A stretch of 64,000 nucleotides of DNA from BOG-931 sp963761525 (GTDB lineage Bacteria > Pseudomonadota > Alphaproteobacteria > Rhizobiales > Xanthobacteraceae). The position numbers and the translations under genes were made by a program. The notes below the pieces were generated by a model. The model searched no databases, was not told where the DNA came from, and worked only from the letters and a program-made list of their open reading frames with translations. This document shows positions 1 through 8,227 of this stretch, in pieces. Position 1 is the stretch's first letter, and each line of letters starts with the position of its first letter. The stretch spans positions 682,001-746,000 of the forward strand of contig CAVXHG010000006.1 in the NCBI GenBank assembly GCA_963761525.1, written 5' to 3'.

Positions 1-131
1 AAGCCGATGGCGTAGAGGAAGGTGACGAAGAATACGACATAGGCCACTACGCCATACAGGAATGCGATTATCCGTCCGAAAACATTGCCTTGGCCGCGCG
101 CGTCCGCGTTGAGTGCCTGGATCTGGGTCAT
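1..131 (-). CDS. NnrU/MddA-like membrane methyltransferase, N-terminal part only
   Basis: A reading frame begins with ATG at 131 on the minus strand and runs off the left edge; 43 residues are visible. After a polar stretch of about 20 residues there is a hydrophobic segment containing FLYGVVAYVVFFVTFLYAIG. This is typical of the first membrane helix of the isoprenylcysteine-methyltransferase-like family that includes NnrU and the methanethiol S-methyltransferase MddA. A GGAG-like ribosome site lies just upstream. The catalytic C-terminal half is outside the window, so neither substrate nor completeness can be judged. Confidence 0.5.
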   Translation of the reverse strand, partial: MTQIQALNADARGQGNVFGRIIAFLYGVVAYVVFFVTFLYAIG

Positions 132-280
132 GGTCTCCTCCGGTCCGTCGGATTGCGATCGGAAGCGAGCAGCATGCCCGGGGTACGGCCGAAAGACTTT
201 GTCCGCTCCTTGATTTGCCCATGAGATGAGCTTGATACTTGCTTGAGGCCGGGCGCTGCCGCGGCCAGGGGGCAAACGAC

Positions 281-1873
281 GTGGAGTTTCTGTTTCCCGA
301 TCATAAGCTTGATACAGACCGGCGGGAGCTATACCGCGGCTCCGAGATTATTGCCATAGAGCCGCAGGTGTTCGATCTTCTCGTCTATCTGGTGAAGAAC
401 CGGGACCGCGTTGTCAGCAAAGACGATCTGCTGTCCTCGATCTGGGGCGGCCGGATCGTGTCGGATTCAACCCTGACCAGCCGCATCAACGCCGCGCGCA
501 AGGCCGTCGGCGACAGCGGAGAGGAGCAGAAACTAATCCGCACCATTGCGCGCAAGGGCTTTCGCTTCGTTGGCGACGTCCATGAGCCGATCCATGAGCC
601 GATCCATGGGCCGACCGGCGATGCGCCGGCTGATGCCGAGCCGGCGGACGAAGCCCAGCAATCGTCGCGCCCGGCTTTGCCGCTGCCGGACCGGCCCGCC
701 ATCGCCGTGCTGCCCTTCACCAATATGAGCGACGACCCGGCGCAGGACTATTTTTCCGACGGCATAAGCGAGGACATCATCACCGCGCTGTCGAAACTGC
801 GCTGGTTTTTCGTGATCGCGCGCAATTCGTCGTTCGTCTACAAAGACAAGGTCATCCATCTGAAACAAATCGCCGACGAGCTCGGCGTCGCTTACGTGGT
901 CGAGGGTAGCGTGCGCAAAGTCGGCGAGCGCGTGCGCATCACGGCGCAGCTCAATGACGTCACGACTGGCAGCCACATCTGGGCCGAGCGTTACGATCGC
1001 GACCTGGCTGACGTGTTCGCGGTACAAGACGAGATCACCGAAGCCATCGTCGCCGCCATAGAGCCGCAGCTCTATGCCGCGGAAAATTTCCGCGGCAGGC
1101 GCAAGCTGCCGGACAGTATGGATGCCTGGGACCTCGTCATGCGGGCGCTGTCGCATTATTGGCGGGTGACGCGGCAAGACAACGTCGTCGCCCAGGCCCT
1201 GCTGGAGAAGGCGATCGCGATAGACCCCCATTACGGCCAGGCGCTCGGCGTGCTCGCCACCAGCCACACCTTCAGCGCCCATATGGGTTGGGAGGACATG
1301 GCAATGGCAATGCCGATCGCGGAGCGCGCTGCGGCGGCTGCGATCCTGGCCGATAGGGAAGACCCCTGGGCGCACCTCGCCCTGGGTAACGTCTATTTGT
1401 TCGCGCGAAGGTTCGACGATTCACTGGCCGAGTTCGAGTCGGCATTGCGGCTCAATCCGAATTTCTCGCAGGCGCAAGGTTATTACGGTCTGGCGTTGTC
1501 CTATTGCGGACGCTGGCAGGAGGCTGCCGCCGCGGCCCAGCGCGCTTTGCGCTTGAGCCCGCGCGATCCGCTGGCCGCGGTTTATTGTGGCATCGCGTCG
1601 TACGCCCAGTTTGTCGGCCGCAATTATGACGATGCGATGCGGTTGGCGCGCGAGGCCATCCGGCAGCGCGCCGATTTCGTCGGCGCGCATCGGGTGCTGA
1701 CCGCGGCCGCCGGCATGATCGGCCAGATCGATGTCGCCGCGGCTGCCCTGCAGGAGCTGCGGCGCGCGCAGCCCAACATTTCGCTCGGCTGGATCGCCAG
1801 GCAAATGCCAATCCAGCACGAGTCCGAGCGGGAGCACTATTTGGACGGCTTCCGTCGCGCCGGCTTGGGCTGA
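281..1873 (+). CDS. Winged-helix DNA-binding / TolB-like / TPR regulator
   Basis: Protein of about 530 residues. Residues 1-90 form an OmpR/CadC-type winged helix (PQVFDLLVYLVKNRDRVVS, then the recognition-helix region ending IRTIARKGFRF). A Pro/Ala-rich linker carries a 12-bp tandem repeat encoding HEPI-HEPI-HGP. Next comes a TolB/FlgO-like domain beginning AIAVLPFTNMSDDPAQDYFSDG, followed by tetratricopeptide repeats. This is the architecture of predicted cytoplasmic one-component regulators often annotated with adenylate-cyclase-like proteins, but no cyclase domain is present. GTG at 281 is preferred because a CAGGGGG ribosome site ends 8 bases upstream; an in-frame TTG at 239 is the alternative. 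Its TGA is followed in the same frame by the remnant of another gene. The ligand and targets are unknown. Confidence 0.8.
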   Translation: MEFLFPDHKLDTDRRELYRGSEIIAIEPQVFDLLVYLVKNRDRVVSKDDLLSSIWGGRIVSDSTLTSRINAARKAVGDSGEEQKLIRTIARKGFRFVGDVHEPIHEPIHGPTGDAPADAEPADEAQQSSRPALPLPDRPAIAVLPFTNMSDDPAQDYFSDGISEDIITALSKLRWFFVIARNSSFVYKDKVIHLKQIADELGVAYVVEGSVRKVGERVRITAQLNDVTTGSHIWAERYDRDLADVFAVQDEITEAIVAAIEPQLYAAENFRGRRKLPDSMDAWDLVMRALSHYWRVTRQDNVVAQALLEKAIAIDPHYGQALGVLATSHTFSAHMGWEDMAMAMPIAERAAAAAILADREDPWAHLALGNVYLFARRFDDSLAEFESALRLNPNFSQAQGYYGLALSYCGRWQEAAAAAQRALRLSPRDPLAAVYCGIASYAQFVGRNYDDAMRLAREAIRQRADFVGAHRVLTAAAGMIGQIDVAAAALQELRRAQPNISLGWIARQMPIQHESEREHYLDGFRRAGLG

Positions 1874-2102
1874 CGCAGGGCCGGCTTCAAGACCGTGATC
1901 ATGTGCGGCAACTCGTTCCAGGGCGCCACCGTCGGCACCGCGCAGGAAGCGGTGCAGCGCGGCTACAAGGTGATCGTGCCGGTGGATTGCTCGGCGGGCG
2001 AGGAGCGTCTATCACGAGCAATACGCGGCGTTTCAGCTCGCCAAGGGCGGCCCGATCGGTATCACCACCAATGTTACGCTGACGCGCACGACGATGAGAT
2101 GA
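1874..2102 (+). pseudogene. C-terminal remnant of an isochorismatase-type cysteine hydrolase
   Basis: Directly after the regulator's TGA, and in the same frame, translation gives AGFKTVIMCGNSFQGATVG and then GYKVIVPVDCSAGE. This is the C-terminal part of cysteine hydrolases (isochorismatase superfamily), where the Cys and the GNSFQGATV-like turn sit late in the fold. At about 2001-2006 one extra base shifts the frame; the adjacent frame continues VYHEQYAAFQLAKGGP and ends at TGA 2100-2102. The N-terminal two thirds are absent and there is no start codon, so the gene is truncated as well as shifted. Confidence 0.7.
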
Positions 2103-2349
2103 AGTTTTAGGGGCCGTGAACGCGATGCACTGCGTCTGCGTCATGGCCGCACTTGTTCTGGCCATCCACGTTTTTAGCCGACAGCGTTACCCCCCCACTT
2201 AGGCAAGGTCGAAGGGCATAGCTGTTCGCATTGTGAGCCAAAAGGGTTTAGGCTGCTACTCCGCTCCCCACGTATCCGAAGAAGAAAACTCATCGGAATT
2301 TCGCAGTTCATGGTGTTTGCGACACCGATGATTGAAGAAATATGCATAT

Positions 2350-3219
2350 TCACGACGCGTCCCGCATCGAGCATCGCTGTTTCAAAGCAGCATCGATGAG
2401 GGATTTTAGGCAGCTGAGATCGAGGATCATTGCAGTCTCATCGCAATTTTCGATGATTTCGGTCTCTCCGAATTCATATTTTGCAACCGCGGCATGACTT
2501 TTAGCGCTGATGGGATCGGCATAAGCAACAATCGATGCCAGTCGAACTTTTTCTGTGATGCGCCGAACATTTGCAGTAAAGGCGATCGATGCCGGTGGTT
2601 TCCCATCGATGCGAACGGAGCCAATACGCTCAATCTGTCAATTGTACAAGGTATCCCTGGCCATTTGTTTTGATTTAGCTTGTGCATAATGTCCTGAATG
2701 AGCATTCGCCACATGAGAGGATTCAGCGGCTGTCCATCAAGGTTAGTAACGGTTGGAGCTGTGGTAGAGCGTGGAGTATCATCTTAAGAAAACAGGTGAC
2801 GGCGGAGAACTCGCAGTAGTTGACCGTTAATTTCCATTTTTTACCCCAGTTCTGAATTTCTTCGCGCGATAGGCTTGCAAAATCGCGTAGGATGATCCCG
2901 TGGCGGATCGCTTTCTCCTGTGCCGTCCTCGTAAAGCCGCTTGCCAAAACAGCGATAACCGCATCCGCTGCAAGGCTTGTGCGGCGCCCCATCAATTCTT
3001 CGATCCACGTGACATCTTGAGGTTCTTTGTGAAGTCGACACTCTACGATCGTTAGTGCATCGTCGCGGCGGATCGTTACGTCGATTTGTCGTAAACGATT
3101 AGGACTGTCGGATGGGGATTCGATCGTTCCAGGTTATTACGTTTCCTTCCTGCTTCGAGCAGGCGATGAATGCGTTCGATTTGGTGTTCGAATTTTGTGT
3201 GTGGCGGCGGCGCAGTCAA
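2350..3219 (-). pseudogene. Degenerate Mrr-type restriction endonuclease
   Basis: Reading leftward from TTG at 3219, pieces in successive frames join into one protein. KFEHQIERIHRLLEAGR is followed by NVITWNDRIP, then SDSPNRLRQIDVTIRR, DDALTIVECRLHKEPQDVTW, IEELMGRRTSLAADAVIAV and ASGFTRTAQEKAIRHGIILR. The RQID...VECR pair matches the PD-(D/E)xK core of Mrr-like restriction endonucleases. The C-terminal part appears in two more frames (TNLDGQPLNPLMWRMLI; VRIDGKPPASIAFTANVRR; KYEFGETEIIENCDETAMIL) and ends at 2350. At least four frame changes occur: two are +1 in A and C runs, two are -1 or +2. The last piece also opens right after a TGA at 2638-2640. The gene is not functional as read. Family assignment is from recognised motifs, without a search. 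Confidence 0.72.
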
Positions 3220-3424
3220 AGCGGCCTCTCTTCTTCTTGGTTTCTGTCAGGTCGCGGTTAGAGAGAAGCGCGAAGCTCTCACGTAGGGTTAGCCGAAGGA
3301 GACATTCAATTCGCCATTTCTGCTCGACTAGGCTGACCGGCGAAATAACTTTGCTATTCCGCCCTATGGTTTAACCGTCTTTCTCGACATTACACCCACT
3401 CGCTGATCTAAATTGTGCGTTGCT

Positions 3425-3930
3425 CTATCTTCTCGCAAAGGGATTGTAGCGGATATCATGCCGCTGGGGAGGTGTCCCTTTATCGACGTTTAATTCTGCT
3501 CCGCAACCGTGGCATTTATAGCGGTCATAGTAAGGTCCCCGGACTTGCGGTTGAAGATAACTTTTCCTTCCACTAGCAGCGCAGTCCCACATATCCGATG
3601 AAAGGCTTCGCCGTTGCGTAAACTTCCTTGGATCGCAAGTGCTACAACGCCCCCACCGATGTCGGTAAGTCATAGCGGGCCTATCCGCTCTCCCAACTTT
3701 TCAAATCAGCTATTTCTTTTTTCGAGCTGGTTTATTCGTACAACCAACTCCGATTGCGCAGCATTTGCTGCGATCGCGTCGTGTTGGGCGGTCACAGGAT
3801 TATTCTGTTGAGTTCGATCGATTTATCCTGCAGGGCCTTTGCATCGTGCAGCTTGAGCATTGCGTTCGCAACGTCGCCCGCTGCCTTAAGGGAGCCAAGG
3901 GCTCCGCTAATAGCCGCAATATCAACCATG
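3425..3930 (-). pseudogene. Degenerate coiled-coil/zinc-ribbon hypothetical protein
   Basis: From ATG at 3930 the frame gives MVDIAAISGALGSLKAAGD, a start I recognise from a conserved hypothetical family of about 150 residues in Hyphomicrobiales. The remainder is scattered over other frames: AQHDAIAANAAQSELVVRI, EIADLKSW, RYDLTDIGGGVVALAIQ, AFHRICG, then CAASGRKSYLQPQ and YKCHGCGAELNVDKG. The HRICxxC...CHGC cysteines form a zinc ribbon. I count about four indels of mixed sign (including a TG duplication, an extra A in a run of six, and two deletions) plus an in-frame TAG. Upstream, an inverted repeat at 3934-3973 encloses an AGGAGG on the minus strand. The function was never known. Confidence 0.68.
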
Positions 3931-4152
3931 ACAAATCTCCAAGTTGTGCAAATCCTCCTCACAACTGGAGATTCGAGACGGACATGCAAGACTTTGTATA
4001 TTTCAGTTTGCAGTGGGCGGCTCTGCCACCTCTTAGGTGGACGCCACCAACAACTCTTCCGCATTGTCCAGCGGGCGAAGTCCGTCCGTCCGGTTAGCGC
4101 GCGCCACAGCGCGACGCGGACTGCGGTGCTGTCGGGATAGGCCATTCCCAAC
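3931..4152. other. Intergenic region, no gene seen
   Basis: About 220 bases between the degenerate zinc-ribbon gene and the membrane protein. Apart from the inverted repeat AATCTCCA(A)GTTGTG / CACAACTGGAGATT at 3934-3973, next to the dead start codon, nothing convincing was found. Overlapping open frames here lack recognisable protein character. Confidence 0.5.
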
Positions 4153-4671
4153 TTACCATTTCGGATGTTCGTCACCGATTGTTGCCTCATACCAACGCAC
4201 GAACGCGAACAGGAACAACCACCCGGCACCGACCAGTATCGCGGTCACCGCGGCGGCATAAACGCCCGCCAGGAACGCGCCAGGAACAACAATCGCATTC
4301 GCCGCCAAAGCCAGCGCAGCGGCATCCATCGCGACGCAGTAGGTCACCACCTGTAATGGCAAACGTATCGGGTTTACAGCGTGCCGGCGGTACGGAAATG
4401 TCAGCGCCCAGCTGCCGAGAATGACAGCCATAACGCCGCTTGAAACACGCCAGGCAATGGGCGCCGGGACTTCAAACAATGTCACCAGCGGCGGCAGGAT
4501 CGAGCCGAGCGTCGTCATGAACCCCAGCTGAATCCAGGTGCGCGTCACCCAGCTGTCCCACTTGGTGATTTGACCGCCAAGCAATTGCCGAAGGATCATT
4601 GTCAGGACAGACAGGCCCGCGAAGCTCATGCCGACGGCCGCGATTGTGTAGAGATAACCCGTTGCGTCCAC
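4153..4671 (-). CDS. Conserved hypothetical integral membrane protein
   Basis: Protein of 172 residues starting ATG at 4671. There are about five hydrophobic segments (roughly residues 5-30, 50-68, 76-92, 107-130 and 133-160) separated by short polar loops. The family is not one I can name. No catalytic motif, signal cleavage site or metal ligand set is obvious. Composition matches the surrounding GC-rich genes, unlike the broken genes to its left. It stands alone: the nearest neighbour on the right is more than 1 kb away beyond repeats. Confidence 0.6.
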   Translation of the reverse strand: MDATGYLYTIAAVGMSFAGLSVLTMILRQLLGGQITKWDSWVTRTWIQLGFMTTLGSILPPLVTLFEVPAPIAWRVSSGVMAVILGSWALTFPYRRHAVNPIRLPLQVVTYCVAMDAAALALAANAIVVPGAFLAGVYAAAVTAILVGAGWLFLFAFVRWYEATIGDEHPKW

Positions 4672-4804
4672 GTCAGCTCCTCGACTTCAAGTAAACCCAG
4701 CCGTCTCGCATACGACAATAAAGCAAGGCGTGGATGCCTTGCACATAGGCGAGCGAAGCGAGCGTTGACGACTATCGGGCATGACGGCGTGGTTTTCTCC
4801 GCTC

Positions 4805-4862
4805 ATTCCCGCGCAAGCGGGAATCCAGGATTGTTGCGCTGGGTCCCCGTTTTCACGGGGAC
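4805..4862. repeat. REP-like double hairpin, copy 1
   Basis: Two near-perfect palindromes lie 18 bases apart: ATTCCCGCGCAAGCGGGAAT at 4805-4824 and GTCCCCGTTTTCACGGGGAC at 4843-4862. The same two palindromes occur in reverse order at 47688-47737, so the copies have opposite orientation. Such paired hairpins are typical dispersed extragenic elements and may also act in mRNA 3' ends. The roughly 200 bases that follow, up to 5067, hold no gene that I can see. Confidence 0.8.
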
Positions 4863-5067
4863 GAGCGGGAGCAAATAAGCGCTCAAATCACGTAAGATTC
4901 TGATTTACTGGCATAAATTGCCTTCATGCGAATCTTTGTGCGCGAAATCATGCGTGACAAGCTTTGACTGACGTCGCGCAACGTTCGGATTTATTTGAAC
5001 AAATCGAAACGCTTTGACATCGCGTTTCAGATTTGAGAAATGGCCGTCAATCTCGCTCGCGTACAAG

Positions 5068-5738
5068 GACGTTGTGCGGTGACCCCGCAGGGCGGAGCGG
5101 GAGGCGGTGCCCGCGGGTGGCGGCTCGTCACTGCCACTCCCGGGCGGCTTTGGGCATCAGCCTCGCCGGCACTATGACCGGCGCGCGGGGTGCATCACTG
5201 GACTGGCACAGGCGACAGCGGGTAACGCCCGCGTGAAACCGTGTGTCACGAAGCCTGGCCCAGGTTGAGCCTTGGGGATGAACGTCCCATCTGGCACAGA
5301 GCCGTGGTGGGACGCCGAGAGGCGAGCGCGCAGCGCTCTGCGCGCGCCGCACCCGCAAAGGTGCGGAGGTTGGATACGCGTCTGTCGGCGTTCCGCTTCC
5401 TTGCTTTCTTCTTTCGTACATCGTGGCTCGAAGCGCAGATCGTGAGGATACCGGTGTCCACCGCCGGCATTCTCTGGCGAAGGTCGGTGCGGAGAGCGAA
5501 GAAATTCTCGTCGCGTGACGATGACTCGGGTGCGGATCGCATCGCGAGAACGAGATTGCTTGTTTCATCCGCCCCCGCGGTAGCGGGGGAGGGGGACCAT
5601 CCGTAGCGCGCAGCGCGAAGGATGGTGGAGGGGGCGTTTGCGGTGAGGAAATTTCTGATGCGTCAGGAGAAGCGTCAACGCAAACGCCCCGCCCACCGCG
5701 CAAGAGCGCGGTCCCCCTCCCCGCTATCGCGGGGCGGG
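5068..5738 (+). repeat. Long dispersed repeat, copy A
   Basis: This stretch shares ordered blocks with 63360-63930 in the same orientation. The shared blocks are a CTCCCGGGCGGCT motif, CCGGCACTA(C/T)GACCGG, GGGTAACxCCCG, CGCCGA(A/G)AGGCG, and GACTCGG..GATCGCATCGCGAGAA, ending in a palindromic GC-rich block. Many overlapping open frames on both strands (for example 5128-5703) look like translated repeat rather than genes. I recognise this type of sequence as a recurrent source of spurious short proteins in Bradyrhizobium-like genomes. No gene is supported between 4672 and 5749. Confidence 0.7.
5571..5738. repeat. MITE-like palindromic block, copy A
   Basis: The left arm (5571-5598, GCCCCCGCGGTAGCGGGGGA and on) and the right arm (5710-5738) are inverted copies of about 28 bases with few mismatches. 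They enclose about 110 bases that contain smaller hairpins such as CCGCGCAAGAGCGCGG. The same architecture is found at 63776-63930. Nothing within it codes for a transposase. Confidence 0.72.
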
Positions 5739-5749
5739 ATGGGAAAAAG

Positions 5750-6913
5750 TTACTCAGCCGCGACTTTCGCCGCGCGTTGCGGCTGGCGATCGCGGAACGC
5801 CGGCAGGATTTCTTCGGCGATTGCGGTCATGTTGGCGCGGGCCATTTCGTTCGGCATGGTGCCGAACTGGGTCTTGGTCAGCGACGTGTTGAAGCCGGCG
5901 AGATCCTGATACTCGGCGAGCTTCTCGCGCACGGTTTCCGGGCTGCCAATGATGACGACGCCGGACTTGACCAAATCGTCGATGGTCGTGGTCTTGCCGG
6001 TGACCTTCACCGCGCGGATGCGCTTCATCGAAGCGGTGTCGGAATAGCCCGGCGGCAGCAACATATCGGTCGGCATCTTGAGCAGATAATTCACCAGCGC
6101 TTCGAGATGCGGCTTGGCCTCGCGCATCGCCTTCTTGTCGGTGTCGGCGACATAGATGGTGTTCGACCAGGCAAGCTGATCGGGCGAAGCCTGATAACCG
6201 GCCTTGTCGGCTTCGTCGCGATAGAGCTGGAAGAATTTCGCCACCGCGGCGATCGGCGAGAGCGTCTGGCAATAGGTGTAACGCATCTTCGCCGCCCAGC
6301 GGATGGTCGAGCTGGAGCCCTGCGACGGAATCCAGATCGGCGGATGCGGTGTCTGGTAGGGCCGCGGCCACGGATTGACGTAGCGGAACTGATAATGCTT
6401 GCCGTGGAACGAAAACGGGCCCGGCTTGGTCCAGGCCTGGATGATCAGGTCGTGCGCTTCGGCGTAGCGCTCCTGCGAGAAGGCCGGATTGATGCCGGTC
6501 GAATGATATTCGGCGCCGATACCGCGCACGAAACCGGCAATGATGCGGCCGCGGGTGAGGTTGTCGAGCATCGCGTATTCTTCGGCGATGTTCAGCGGAT
6601 TGTTCACCAGCGGCAGCGCGCGGCCGAGAATCGCGATGTTGGCATGCTTGACGCTGCGCGCCAGCGCGCCGGCCAGCACGCCGGGTATCGGCATCATGCC
6701 GTAAGCGGTCTGATGGTGCTCGTTGAGGCAGACGCCGTCGAAGCCGAGCTGATCGGCGAACTCCATCTGGTCGAGATAGTCGTGATAGAGTTCGGCGCCT
6801 TTTTCCGGATCGTAGTTCTCGTTCGAGAACGTCACCCAGGCGGAACCGTGCTTGGCGATGGCGTCGAGATCGACGGCGCTATACGGCATCAAGTGGAAGT
6901 TGAAGAACTTCAT
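5750..6913 (-). CDS. LLM-class flavin-dependent oxidoreductase (luciferase-like)
   Basis: Protein of 387 residues, ATG at 6913. The bacterial luciferase-like TIM-barrel signatures are clear: FADQLGFDGVCLNEHH near residue 55, a central NLTRGRIIAGFVRGIGAEY region near residue 115, and PIWIPSQGSSSTIRWAA near residue 190. Members bind reduced FMN or F420 and oxidise diverse substrates, so the exact reaction cannot be assigned. The neighbouring alpha/beta hydrolase, read the same way, suggests joint use on an organic ester, amide or sulfur compound. A GC-rich palindromic repeat lies right behind the stop codon. Full length for the family. Confidence 0.88.
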   Translation of the reverse strand: MKFFNFHLMPYSAVDLDAIAKHGSAWVTFSNENYDPEKGAELYHDYLDQMEFADQLGFDGVCLNEHHQTAYGMMPIPGVLAGALARSVKHANIAILGRALPLVNNPLNIAEEYAMLDNLTRGRIIAGFVRGIGAEYHSTGINPAFSQERYAEAHDLIIQAWTKPGPFSFHGKHYQFRYVNPWPRPYQTPHPPIWIPSQGSSSTIRWAAKMRYTYCQTLSPIAAVAKFFQLYRDEADKAGYQASPDQLAWSNTIYVADTDKKAMREAKPHLEALVNYLLKMPTDMLLPPGYSDTASMKRIRAVKVTGKTTTIDDLVKSGVVIIGSPETVREKLAEYQDLAGFNTSLTKTQFGTMPNEMARANMTAIAEEILPAFRDRQPQRAAKVAAE

Positions 6914-6941
6914 GGCGTGATCCTAGTATTTTCGATGACGC

Positions 6942-6987
6942 AGGATCTTTTCGGAAAACCGGGTTCCACTTTTCCGGATCATGCTCT
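6942..6987. repeat. GAGCATGATC-type palindromic repeat, copy 1
   Basis: Imperfect palindrome AGGATCTTTTCGGAAAACC ... TTTTCCGGATCATGCTCT, shared with 13167-13217 and 26547-26622. The final CTCTA supplies the TAG stop of the leftward alpha/beta hydrolase gene. This is a dispersed extragenic palindrome of the kind common in Bradyrhizobium-like genomes. Confidence 0.8.
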
Positions 6988-7774
6988 ACGCCGCTTGTTT
7001 GCGCGCGCTGATAAAGCTTTCCAGCGCGGTAACGAATTCATCGGGCTTTTCGATCTGCGGAACATGGCCGCATTTCGGAACCATCACGAGTTCCGATCCC
7101 GGGATGGCTTTGTTGTAAGCCTGCGCATGTTCCTTGGGGAACGACTTGTCGTGGTCGCCCCAAATCACCAGCGTCGGCACGTCGATCCGGTGCAGCCACT
7201 TTGGCAGATGCGGATCGTGACTGCGCGGCTGCCAGGACAGTTTCGCGACAGTGGCGCGGTTCTTCAGCACCACATCTTCGCGGTCCGGGTGCATGACGCG
7301 TGCAACCATCTCCTCGGCTTTCTTCGGATCGTAGAAGAATTCCCGCAGGCGCTGCTCTTCGCTCATCAGGAACGAATCCGATTGCTTGGCGCCCGGCACA
7401 TAAAGACCGGCGGCGTTGCACAATGTGACAGAAGCAAGACGCGATGTGTTGCGCACCGCGATCTCCGCGGCGAGCCAGCCGCCGAGCGAGTTGCCGACCA
7501 GATGCACGCCGCGGAGTTCCAGCTCGTCCATGAGGTCGAGATAGAAGTAGGCGAGGTCGTGAATGGTATCGAGCCAGCCGGGCGAATCGCTTTCGCCGAA
7601 ACCCGGATGTTCCGGCGCGATCACTTCGTATTTTTCACTGAGCTTTTGCAGGACCGGCAGCCACGAAGCGCCGCTTGCGCCATGCAAATACAACAACGGC
7701 TCGCCGGCGCCGCCACGCATCAGCCGGATGCGGCAGTCTCTGACCGCAATTTCCGACGTTGTATGTTCCGCCAT
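6986..7774 (-). CDS. Alpha/beta-fold hydrolase
   Basis: Protein of 262 residues from ATG at 7774. An upstream ATG at 7903 would add 43 residues of poor character, so the shorter start is preferred. The fold signatures are complete: oxyanion HGASGASW near residue 30, nucleophile elbow GNSLGG near residue 98, acid WGDHDKS near residue 210, and the catalytic histidine in KCGHVPQIEKP near residue 240. This is the meta-cleavage hydrolase/esterase branch. It lies about 70 bases upstream of the LLM oxidoreductase in transcription order, so the two probably form an operon acting on the same compound. The substrate is unknown. Confidence 0.87.
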   Translation of the reverse strand: MAEHTTSEIAVRDCRIRLMRGGAGEPLLYLHGASGASWLPVLQKLSEKYEVIAPEHPGFGESDSPGWLDTIHDLAYFYLDLMDELELRGVHLVGNSLGGWLAAEIAVRNTSRLASVTLCNAAGLYVPGAKQSDSFLMSEEQRLREFFYDPKKAEEMVARVMHPDREDVVLKNRATVAKLSWQPRSHDPHLPKWLHRIDVPTLVIWGDHDKSFPKEHAQAYNKAIPGSELVMVPKCGHVPQIEKPDEFVTALESFISARKQAA

Positions 7775-8227
7775 GCACCAAGATTGCTGGTTCACGCGGC
7801 CATCGTCAAGACGGGCGCAGGTGTGCGTAAATTCCGCATTACGGAAAGTTTGTTGCATTGCACGGCGCGGCAAATCCCCAATGTTATCCCCAAAGTGCGA
7901 CAAGCATTTTGCATGTACGCTTTAACTTGCGACTCCCGATTGGTGCGATACCCTCACTATCAGATCAGTCGCGTGCGGTTCGCCGGATGTGACGATCGCC
8001 AAGGTCGGGTCGGCCCGGGTTGTGTAGCCGCTACCAGCGCCGCACCTTGTGGTAGATCCGAAATTGGCTTCCCAGCAGCGGGTAGCAGCGCTGAGAGCGT
8101 AACGGGCGGGCGCAAGCTCGCCCGTTATGATTCCCGCAATCGTTATCTTTGGCGCTCGTTGTCTGCGCTGGCTCAGAGTCTTGAGCCGGTTGACCCGCCG
8201 CGTAACTTGCGGCTTTCATGCCGAAGC
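7775..8227. other. Divergent intergenic region with an inverted repeat
   Basis: A 450-base gap between the leftward hydrolase and the rightward thioesterase. It must hold the promoters of both directions. The only clear structure is TAACGGGCG (8100-8108) / CGCCCGTTA (8119-8127) with a 10-base loop. There is no T-run, so it is more likely an operator or repeat than a terminator. Open frames here extend from antisense shadows and are not credible genes. Confidence 0.5.

Noticed and set aside
4790..4870. CRISPR-like repeats from the regularly spaced hairpins
   Set aside because: Only two different palindromes are present, with no repeat-spacer periodicity and no cas genes.
5128..5703. Minus-strand frame of 191 residues rich in Arg, Pro and Ser
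   Set aside because: It falls entirely within the long dispersed repeat; such translations recur in related genomes wherever the repeat occurs and are not supported as proteins.
8100..8127. Rho-independent terminator
   Set aside because: The stem is good but has no T-run on either strand and lies between divergent genes, where a terminator is not expected.
5777..8227. Very long plus-strand open frame (would add over 800 residues before the thioesterase)
   Set aside because: It lies antisense to the LLM oxidoreductase and alpha/beta hydrolase, has the Arg/Ala/Gly-rich composition of a GC-rich shadow frame, and shows protein character only after 8228.
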